A stretch of DNA of 12,545 bases. Origin: Methylopumilus sp036745495 (GTDB lineage: Bacteria; Pseudomonadota; Gammaproteobacteria; Burkholderiales; Methylophilaceae). A program made the position numbers and the translations under genes. Below the pieces are notes generated by a model that saw only the letters and a program-made list of their open reading frames with translations, was not told the DNA's origin and searched no databases. Shown here piece after piece: positions 6,951-12,545 of this stretch; the first letter of the stretch is position 1, and every line of letters starts with the position of its first letter. Location of the stretch: contig DAIOGA010000024.1 in the NCBI GenBank assembly GCA_036745495.1, positions 1 through 12,545 of the forward strand. The letters run 5' to 3'.

Positions 6951-8027
6951 ATGCGTCCTCTTAAGGCATTCATTAACCAAGCTTCGCTTCGACATAATCT
7001 CTCTATTGTTAAGCAATTAACTCCTAAATCTAAGATCATGTCAGTTGTAAAAGCTAATGGTTATGGTCATGGCCTTATCAATGTTGCGCAAGGACTTAAT
7101 GAAAGTGATGGTTTTGCTGTGTTAAGTTTAAATGAAGCGATTGATCTAAGAGAGCATGGTTTTGAACAAGACATTTTATTATTAGAAGGCGCTTTTGAAG
7201 CTTACGAGATTTCTATAGCAGCAAAAATGCGTATCAATCTTGTAGTTCATAATCTTCATCAATTGCAAATGATTGAAAACTCAAAGCTCAATCATCCCAT
7301 CGATATTCATTTTAAGATTAACACCGGAATGAATCGTTTAGGATTTAATCCTAAAGATACAAAAGATATTCTTAAATCTTTACAAAATAAATCTTATTTT
7401 AAATCGATCACACTCATGACACATTTTGCAACTGCCGATGAGCCTAAAGGTATTGATTGGCAATTTAATATTTTTAACGACATTGCTAATCGTTTTAATT
7501 TTTCTCGCTCAGTTGCAAATTCAGCATCTATTCTTAATTTTAAAAATACACATCTTGATTGGGTACGTCCGGGTATTATGCTTTATGGCGCTTCACCTAT
7601 TGTAGGAAAAAAATCTAGTTCTTTTAACCTTAAACCTGCGATGCAATTAAAAAGTAAAATTATTGCAGTACAAAATTTATCTAAAGGCGATTCAATTGGA
7701 TATGGTGATAGTTTCAAAGCTAAAAATGATATGCGTATCGCAGTAGTTGCATGTGGTTATGCGGATGGCTATCCGAGACATGCACCATCTGGAACACCAA
7801 TTTATATTGAAGGGAAAAAAACATCCACTGTTGGACGAGTGTCTATGGATATGCTTTATATTGATATCACAAATATTCCTAGTGCAACTATTTCAAGCGA
7901 TGTTGAATTATGGGGCGAGCATATTCCTGTCGATGAAGTTGCTGAAAAATCGGGCACAGTAGGTTATGAATTACTTTGTGCAATCTCCGCATCCAAAAGA
8001 GTTCCTATAGAAACAATCTATGGCTAA
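6951..8027 (+). CDS. alr: Alanine racemase
   Basis: PLP enzyme that interconverts L- and D-alanine and so supplies D-alanine for peptidoglycan. At 358 residues it is of usual size. The PLP-binding signature is SVVKANGYGHG, with K34 as the Schiff-base lysine; the second catalytic base is Y251 in GDSIGYGDSF. RVSMDM and the PGIMLYGASP segment are further family markers. The N-terminal TIM-barrel part and the C-terminal beta domain (from about residue 230) are both complete. It begins five bases after the dnaB stop and has no Shine-Dalgarno, so it probably depends on coupling. Its last eight bases overlap the start of radA. The alr next to dnaB is a common arrangement in Proteobacteria. Confidence 0.96.
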   Translation: MRPLKAFINQASLRHNLSIVKQLTPKSKIMSVVKANGYGHGLINVAQGLNESDGFAVLSLNEAIDLREHGFEQDILLLEGAFEAYEISIAAKMRINLVVHNLHQLQMIENSKLNHPIDIHFKINTGMNRLGFNPKDTKDILKSLQNKSYFKSITLMTHFATADEPKGIDWQFNIFNDIANRFNFSRSVANSASILNFKNTHLDWVRPGIMLYGASPIVGKKSSSFNLKPAMQLKSKIIAVQNLSKGDSIGYGDSFKAKNDMRIAVVACGYADGYPRHAPSGTPIYIEGKKTSTVGRVSMDMLYIDITNIPSATISSDVELWGEHIPVDEVAEKSGTVGYELLCAISASKRVPIETIYG

Positions 8028-9390
8028 AAATAAAATTGCGTATGTTTGCACGGAGTGCGGAGGCCAATCTACCAAGTGGCAGGGCCAATGTCCTCATTGT
8101 ATGACATGGAATACGATGGCAGAAAGTATTATAGAAGCCTCTGTACCTAATCGTTATGCGTCCTTGACCCAAACTTCAGAATTAAAAAAACTTAATGAAG
8201 TTAAGATGTCGGCTATTTATAAAAGAACGACTTGTATAAGTGAATTTGATCGTGTTTTAGGAGGTGGTTTTGTTCCAGGCGGCGTTGTCTTGATTGGAGG
8301 TGATCCCGGAATAGGTAAGTCAACATTACTTATTCAAGCACTCTCACACATGACAAATGATAAAAGCCAGGCGCCATGTAAAGTTATTTATGTGAGTGGC
8401 GAAGAATCACCACAACAAATTGCCATGCGCGCTAAACGGTTAGAACTAGAAGTTTCAGATATTTTTATATTGTCAGAAATTAATCTAGAAAAAATTATTC
8501 AATCGATCGAAAAAAATAAGCCTGATGTGGTCGTGATTGATTCTATTCAAACAATTTATTCAGAAGAGCTGCAGTCCGCGCCTGGTTCAGTGACTCAAGT
8601 GCGGGAATGTTCAGCTCAATTAACTCGCATTGCAAAACAATTGGAAGTGAGCATGATTCTAGTTGGTCATGTTACGAAAGAGGGGTCATTAGCAGGCCCA
8701 AGGGTGTTGGAACATATTGTAGATACTGTGCTTTATTTCGAAGGCGATCAAAACTCAAGTTTTAGAATGGTGCGTGCATTTAAAAATCGCTTTGGCGCTG
8801 TCAATGAGCTTGGTGTTTTTGCCATGACTGAAAAAGGTTTACGGGAAGTGACAAATCCTTCCGCATTATTTTTATCTCATCATCATGAGGAAGTTTCTGG
8901 ATCATGCATTACCGTTACCCAAGAAGGAACAAGACCACTTTTAATTGAAATTCAAGCGCTTGTTGATAACGCACATGGGGCGTCACCTAAACGTTTAGGT
9001 GTTGGTTTAGAGCAGAATCGACTTTCAATGCTACTTGCTGTATTACATCGACATGGTGGCATAGCATGCTTTGATCAAGATGTTTTTGTCAATGCGGTAG
9101 GTGGAGTCAAGATTACTGAACCAGGCGTAGACCTTGCTATTTTATGTGCCATTGTTTCTTCGTTTAAAAATCAACCTATCAATCAAAAAACAATTATTTT
9201 CGGTGAGGTGGGATTGGCGGGAGAGGTAAGACCTATACAGAGAGGTCAAGAGCGCATCAAAGAAGCTGCAAAATTAGGATTTACGAGAGCTATTATTCCC
9301 AAAGCTAATATCGCCAAACAAAAGGTTGCAGGAATTGATGTAATAGGGATTGAATACTTATCCCAAGCGCTTCAGTTACTCAAAGCATAA
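8020..9390 (+). CDS. radA: DNA repair protein RadA (Sms)
   Basis: A RecA-related ATPase that promotes branch migration and processing of recombination intermediates. The 456 residues show all the expected parts: an N-terminal zinc finger with C10-x2-C13 and C24-x2-C27, an ATPase core with Walker A GGDPGIGKST (93-102) and the Walker B-like VVVIDSIQT, the RadA-specific KNRFG motif (255-259), and a C-terminal Lon-protease-like domain (about 275-456). The start ATG lies within the last eight bases of alr (ATGGCTAA), so the two are translationally coupled. The final 19 bases overlap the end of hpnD on the opposite strand, and no terminator hairpin is visible between the convergent genes. Confidence 0.97.
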   Translation: MAKNKIAYVCTECGGQSTKWQGQCPHCMTWNTMAESIIEASVPNRYASLTQTSELKKLNEVKMSAIYKRTTCISEFDRVLGGGFVPGGVVLIGGDPGIGKSTLLIQALSHMTNDKSQAPCKVIYVSGEESPQQIAMRAKRLELEVSDIFILSEINLEKIIQSIEKNKPDVVVIDSIQTIYSEELQSAPGSVTQVRECSAQLTRIAKQLEVSMILVGHVTKEGSLAGPRVLEHIVDTVLYFEGDQNSSFRMVRAFKNRFGAVNELGVFAMTEKGLREVTNPSALFLSHHHEEVSGSCITVTQEGTRPLLIEIQALVDNAHGASPKRLGVGLEQNRLSMLLAVLHRHGGIACFDQDVFVNAVGGVKITEPGVDLAILCAIVSSFKNQPINQKTIIFGEVGLAGEVRPIQRGQERIKEAAKLGFTRAIIPKANIAKQKVAGIDVIGIEYLSQALQLLKA

Positions 9391-10229
9391 AATTTATTTT
9401 TAAAGAAGCATGTAAATATCACGAGCATCTTTCTAAAAGGCGGAAGAATTACCTTGTGATTCAATGTTTGTTCTGGTCGCTCTCTTTTGATTTCAAATAG
9501 TAATGTTTCGTAAATTTTACCCATAAGCAGACCGGGAATCTGACGATTAATGTCTTCTTTAGGAATTTTTTCATAAGCAGACTTATAAAAAGTCTCTGCA
9601 CGCTCAATTTGATGAATCAATAGACTTGATACATTTTTATTTTCTTTAAATCCCAAAATATCGTCTTCAGAGACATTGAATAGATGAAGTTCGTTAAGCG
9701 GGATATAGATTCTATTTTTCCTTGCATCCTCACCAACATCACGAACAATATTTGTGAGTTGAAGCGCTATACCCAGGTCATGGGCATATTTCAAAGTTGC
9801 TTGATTTTTAAACCCTAATATTTTGACGCACAGTATGCCAACTACACCTGCAACTCTATAGCAATAAAGCTGGAGCTGTTTAAAGCTTTCGTAACGATTA
9901 AATTTCAAATCCATTTCCATACCATCTAACATTTCTAAAAAATAAGCCTCATTAAGCTCATAGATATGAATAAAATTTAACAAAGACTTTGTCACGGGAT
10001 GTTGTGGGGTTGAATGAAATAAACGGGTTATTTCATCTTTCCACCAATTTATTTTTGCAGTCGCGACTTCGAGATCGATTGTATTATCAACAATATCATC
10101 AATTTCTCTGCAAAATGCGTAAAGGGACACAAGAGCATCACGCCTGTTTTTGCTTACAAAGTAAAAAGCCCAGGTGAAATTCGACTTACTTTCTTTAACT
10201 TTTGTATAGCAATATTGAATAGGGGTCAT
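9372..10229 (-). CDS. hpnD: Presqualene diphosphate synthase, HpnD-like
   Basis: A squalene/phytoene synthase-family enzyme, 285 residues, expected to join two farnesyl diphosphates head to head into presqualene diphosphate. The start MTPIQYCYTKV matches the HpnD pattern (MTPxQYCxxK). The first Asp-rich motif is REIDDIVDN (D44, D45, D48), LDGMEMDL lies at 101-108, YCYRVAG at 122-128, and the second Asp-rich motif is complete in NIVRDVGEDARKNRIYIP (D164, D168). It is preceded by hpnC with a four-base ATGA overlap (10226-10229), so the pair is translationally coupled. Its stop lies inside the end of radA on the other strand. A phytoene or dehydrosqualene synthase is the main alternative, but the neighbouring HpnC supports HpnD. 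The HpnE desaturase is not adjacent. Confidence 0.85.
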   Translation of the reverse strand: MTPIQYCYTKVKESKSNFTWAFYFVSKNRRDALVSLYAFCREIDDIVDNTIDLEVATAKINWWKDEITRLFHSTPQHPVTKSLLNFIHIYELNEAYFLEMLDGMEMDLKFNRYESFKQLQLYCYRVAGVVGILCVKILGFKNQATLKYAHDLGIALQLTNIVRDVGEDARKNRIYIPLNELHLFNVSEDDILGFKENKNVSSLLIHQIERAETFYKSAYEKIPKEDINRQIPGLLMGKIYETLLFEIKRERPEQTLNHKVILPPFRKMLVIFTCFFKNKFYALSN

Positions 10230-11086
10230 GATAGTTTTAGAAGTGCAGATTTAAAGAATATGAATATCCAATCTAGCGTTCTGATTTTAGGTGGGTTAGT
10301 GAATAAATTACAGTCATTTTTTTTCATTCTTTTTAGTAATAAAACTGCGGCAAGTTCAATCATTTGTATTTCAATACCAAGTCTACCTTTTATTTTTTTT
10401 CCAAGACCCAATCCTTTTTTTAGGATTAGGTAGTTACGATGAATCCAATAATTTTTATATCTTACCCATTCGTTTGAAAAGTTTCTTTTTTCTATATCTT
10501 TGATTTTAAGATTAAATTTTTTCATTTCGTCTTTGGGAAAATAAATTCGGCCTTTTTCATAATCTTCAACAACCCCTTGCGCGAAATTTATAAGCGCTAA
10601 TGAGGTGCAAATGGCATTAGATTGGCGAACATTTTCTTTAGTATCTTTTTTTGCAAGACTTAAAATAAGTTCACCCGCTGGGTTTGCAGCGTCCTCACAA
10701 TATCTAATTAAATCATTAAATCGTGAATATTGTTTATGATTAATATCTTTATTAAAAGCATTAATAAATTTATATAAATTATTGATTTTTATATTATATT
10801 TGTAATATATTTTTTTTAATATGTTGAAATAAGGGTCATTAATTTTTTGATTAAATTCAATTTTTTTTAAATGATCTTTAAGGTATTTAATTTCTTTAAG
10901 ACGATCTTTTTTAGATTTATTTCCCTCATCTGCAATATCGTCTCCTAGCCGAGCAAAAGCATACAAGGTCGTAATTGCCTCTTTCAAATCGCTACCAAGG
11001 ACCAATGAGCCAACAGTAAAATTTTCATAATGTTTTTTTATCTGTTTGATCTTATGTTGGCTCGTAATATTTTGTGTAAGTCTCAT
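10226..11086 (-). CDS. hpnC: HpnC-like hydroxysqualene synthase with altered second Asp motif
   Basis: A squalene/phytoene synthase-family protein, 286 residues. HpnC normally converts presqualene diphosphate to hydroxysqualene. HYENFTVGSLVL (19-30) corresponds to the HpnC hallmark HYENFPVAS, the first Asp-rich motif is complete in ARLGDDIADE (D49, D50, D53), and YCEDAANPAGELIL (129-142) corresponds to the usual YCxxSAxPVGRLxL. The second motif reads FAQGVVEDYEKGRIYFP, where relatives have FWQDVxxD: the first Asp is Gly (G171), the last is kept (D175). The Arg of the GR pair is also Glu (E139). The gene is much richer in AT and Lys/Asn/Ile codons than its neighbours and contains several A7-A8 tracts, yet has no stop or frameshift. 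It may be diverging in function or under weak selection. No Shine-Dalgarno precedes the ATG. Confidence 0.78.
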   Translation of the reverse strand: MRLTQNITSQHKIKQIKKHYENFTVGSLVLGSDLKEAITTLYAFARLGDDIADEGNKSKKDRLKEIKYLKDHLKKIEFNQKINDPYFNILKKIYYKYNIKINNLYKFINAFNKDINHKQYSRFNDLIRYCEDAANPAGELILSLAKKDTKENVRQSNAICTSLALINFAQGVVEDYEKGRIYFPKDEMKKFNLKIKDIEKRNFSNEWVRYKNYWIHRNYLILKKGLGLGKKIKGRLGIEIQMIELAAVLLLKRMKKNDCNLFTNPPKIRTLDWIFIFFKSALLKLS

Positions 11087-11098
11087 AAGTAGTAGTAT

Positions 11099-11104
11099 GT
11101 TATA
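11099..11104 (-). promoter_or_regulatory. Possible -10 box for hpnC-hpnD
   Basis: TATAAC on the minus strand ends 12 bases before the hpnC ATG, implying a leader of only a few bases. No -35 hexamer is recognisable. The 51-base gap 11087-11137 must hold signals for both hpnC and the divergent mtnP, so the promoters probably overlap. Confidence 0.28.
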
Positions 11105-11137
11105 GAATGTAACTCTTTAATAGACGAGGTTAGTTTT

Positions 11138-11893
11138 ATGTTTGGAATTATTGGCGGCACTGGACTGGCTTCGATACATGAATTAAAAGTGTTAAAGCGT
11201 GAACTCATTAGAACGCCTTATGGCGAACCTTCTCAGCCACTCATTTTTGGATCATTATCAAATAAAGATATTGTTTTTCTGGCTCGACATGGTTCGGGTC
11301 ACACGATACCACCGCACGAAATTAATTATCGAGCTAATATTTGGGCGTTGCAATCTGTCGGTGTTACAAAAATCATATCGGTAGCTACTGTAGGTGTAAT
11401 CGACGAAGCAGTTAAACCCGGTACCATATGTATTCCCAGTCAAATTATTGATTATACATATGGCCGTAAAAATACTTATTTCGATGGCGCTGAAATGCCA
11501 GTTAAGCACATAGATTTTACTTACCCATATGATGAATCTTTAAGAAAAGAAATTATTAGTGTGGCTCAGTCAATTTTAAAAACAGTAGTCACTGAGGGAG
11601 TTTATGCAGCAGTGCAGGGGCCTAGACTTGAAACTGCAGCTGAGATTAATCGTCTTGAAAAAGATGGTGCAAATATAGTTGGTATGACTGGAATGCCTGA
11701 AGCGGCTTTGGCAAAAGAGCTTAATATTGCATATGCAGCCATTTGCCCTATGGTAAATCACGCCGCTGGAAGAGGTCTAAGTAAAGACGCTATTTCATTT
11801 TCGAGTATTAATGAGCTTTGCGATAATGATATTTGCCAATTAATGATGACCGATGTAATAAGACTTATTCAAACAATTATCTCAAAAAATTAA
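11138..11893 (+). CDS. mtnP: S-methyl-5'-thioinosine phosphorylase (MTAP family)
   Basis: A nucleoside phosphorylase of 251 residues that splits the methylthio-nucleoside left over from polyamine and related synthesis, releasing methylthioribose-1-phosphate for sulfur salvage. The phosphate-binding GGTG (6-9) and RHG (50-52), HEINYRANIWAL (60-71), GPRLETAAEI (161-170) and VGMTGMPEAALAKEL (181-195) are seen. At the purine-recognition loop the protein has N207 in MVNHAAG, where adenine-specific MTA phosphorylases carry Asp. Together with GPRLET in place of GPRFST, this resembles the Pseudomonas enzyme that prefers 5'-methylthioinosine, so a prior MTA deaminase step would be needed; none is in the window. 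A GAGG Shine-Dalgarno (11126-11129) lies eight bases before the ATG. It is divergent from hpnC and directly abuts def. Confidence 0.88.
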   Translation: MFGIIGGTGLASIHELKVLKRELIRTPYGEPSQPLIFGSLSNKDIVFLARHGSGHTIPPHEINYRANIWALQSVGVTKIISVATVGVIDEAVKPGTICIPSQIIDYTYGRKNTYFDGAEMPVKHIDFTYPYDESLRKEIISVAQSILKTVVTEGVYAAVQGPRLETAAEINRLEKDGANIVGMTGMPEAALAKELNIAYAAICPMVNHAAGRGLSKDAISFSSINELCDNDICQLMMTDVIRLIQTIISKN

Positions 11894-12427
11894 ATGGCCA
11901 TAAGACAGGTTTTAAAAATGGGCGATCCACTGCTTTTGAAAGTAGCTCAGCCAGTTCATGATTTTGAAAGTCACGCATTAAGAAATCTGGTGGAAGATAT
12001 GCAAGATACGATGCATTCTCTAAATGGTGCTGGATTAGCAGCGCCACAAATAGGTGTTAGTTTAAGGGTTGTTATTTTCGGAGTTAAAAAAACGCCACGA
12101 TATCCCGATGCAGAAGAAGTGCCTTACACTATTTTAATTAATCCAAAACTTACTTTTCTTGATGAAGATATGGATGATGGATGGGAGGGGTGCCTCTCCG
12201 TTCCTGGTATGAGAGGGTTAGTGCCAAGATTTAAAAAACTTCGTTATCAAGGTTATGACTTGAACCATAATCCAATTGATCGCACAGTGAGTGATTTCCA
12301 TGCGCGCGTTGTTCAGCATGAGTGCGATCATTTAGATGGAATTCTCTATCCTATGAGGATTAGAGATTTAAGTAATTTTGGATTTTCTGAGGTTTTATTT
12401 CCCAATTCAGACCTTCAAGATGACTAA
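11894..12427 (+). CDS. def: Peptide deformylase
   Basis: Metalloprotease that removes the formyl group from the N-terminal methionine of nascent proteins at the ribosome. The 177 residues contain all three family motifs: GAGLAAPQ (45-52), EGCLS (98-102, with metal ligand C100) and QHECDH (141-146, with ligands H142 and H146 and catalytic E143). The length fits a Gram-negative type I enzyme. The ATG directly follows the TAA of mtnP with no spacer and no Shine-Dalgarno, so it is probably translated by reinitiation. This def is not next to fmt, the usual partner in many bacteria, so it may be a second copy or a relocated one; that cannot be settled from this window. tRNA-Ser follows 24 bases later. 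Confidence 0.94.
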   Translation: MAIRQVLKMGDPLLLKVAQPVHDFESHALRNLVEDMQDTMHSLNGAGLAAPQIGVSLRVVIFGVKKTPRYPDAEEVPYTILINPKLTFLDEDMDDGWEGCLSVPGMRGLVPRFKKLRYQGYDLNHNPIDRTVSDFHARVVQHECDHLDGILYPMRIRDLSNFGFSEVLFPNSDLQDD

Positions 12428-12442
12428 AGGTTATGATAGAAT
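12414..12442 (+). promoter_or_regulatory. Possible promoter of tRNA-Ser
   Basis: TTCAAG (12414-12419) and TAGAAT (12437-12442) are 17 bases apart. Transcription would start around 12449, a few bases before the mature tRNA end, and the -35 lies within the end of def. The -35 match is weak. TATGAT (12432-12437) is an alternative -10. Confidence 0.35.
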
Positions 12443-12451
12443 TCTCGCTCC

Positions 12452-12542
12452 GGAAGAGTGGCTGAGCGGTTTAAGGCAGCGGTCTTGAAAACCGTCGAGG
12501 GTTCATAGCCCTCCGTGAGTTCGAATCTCACCTCTTCCGCCA
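12452..12542 (+). tRNA. tRNA-Ser(UGA)
   Basis: A complete class II tRNA of 91 bases. Acceptor stem GGAAGAG (12452-12458) pairs with CTCTTCC (12532-12538), followed by G and an encoded CCA (12540-12542). The anticodon stem is GCGGT/ACCGT (12479-12483, 12491-12495) with loop CTTGAAA and anticodon TGA at 12486-12488, reading UCN serine codons, mainly UCA. The long variable arm, typical of serine tRNAs, is GAGGG/CCCTC (12497-12501, 12509-12513). The T arm is GTGAG-TTCGAAT-CTCAC (12515-12531). Class and identity are secure. tRNA-Ser genes often serve as integration sites, but no integrase or duplicated end is present before the window stops three bases later. Confidence 0.98.
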
Positions 12543-12545
12543 TTA

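Noticed and set aside
10410..10427. AATCC/GGATT stem around a T7 run that resembles a terminator
   Set aside because: It is inside hpnC at codons for LKKGL, with the T-run in the loop and not after the stem, so it cannot act as an intrinsic terminator.
12452..12545. tRNA-Ser as an attachment site for an integrated element
   Set aside because: No integrase and no repeat of the tRNA end is visible, and the window stops three bases later.

Overview
The window looks like a compact piece of core chromosome from an AT-rich, streamlined betaproteobacterium. My best guess is the Methylophilaceae (OM43 / Candidatus Methylopumilus-like). This rests on the rpsF-priB-rpsR-rplI order with a beta-type PriB, the dnaB-alr-radA block, an MTI-type phosphorylase, low G+C and very short spacers. 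The lineage is inferred from general knowledge, not from a search. No stretch longer than about 120 bases lacks a gene, and I see no mobile element, CRISPR array, integrase or attachment site.

Layout. (1) Positions 1-1866, minus strand: a secreted trypsin-like protease with a C-terminal TPR region, followed downstream by an aspartate aminotransferase (aspC) cut off by the window edge. (2) Positions 1985-4024, plus strand: uvrB, with a TTG start close behind a -10-like box. (3) Positions 4031-5546: a strong promoter, a leader hairpin that may be the S6:S18 autoregulatory element, the ribosomal operon rpsF-priB-rpsR-rplI, and an intrinsic terminator. (4) Positions 5554-9390: dnaB-alr-radA, tightly packed, with a TATAAT six bases before the dnaB ATG that suggests a leaderless message. 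(5) Positions 9372-11086, minus strand: hpnC and hpnD, two squalene/phytoene synthase-family genes joined by an ATGA overlap and converging on the end of radA. (6) Positions 11138-12427, plus strand: mtnP and def, abutting with no spacer. (7) Positions 12452-12542: tRNA-Ser(UGA) with an encoded CCA end.

How the genes work together. Most are housekeeping: nucleotide excision repair (UvrB), the 30S and 50S ribosome (S6, S18, L9), replication and restart (PriB, DnaB), cell wall D-alanine (Alr), recombination repair (RadA), 5'-methylthioadenosine salvage (MtnP) and nascent-protein deformylation (Def). The accessory part is hpnCD. HpnC and HpnD normally act in sequence, from two farnesyl diphosphates through presqualene diphosphate to hydroxysqualene, and HpnE then makes squalene; hpnE is not next to them here. 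This HpnC lacks the first Asp of its second Asp-rich motif, its gene carries several A7-A8 tracts, and one 120-base stretch has only 13 G/C bases.

I do not see a clearly new system. The points most worth checking are the altered HpnC, the rpsF leader hairpin, the apparently leaderless dnaB, and a cysteine pair flanking the active site of the secreted protease.
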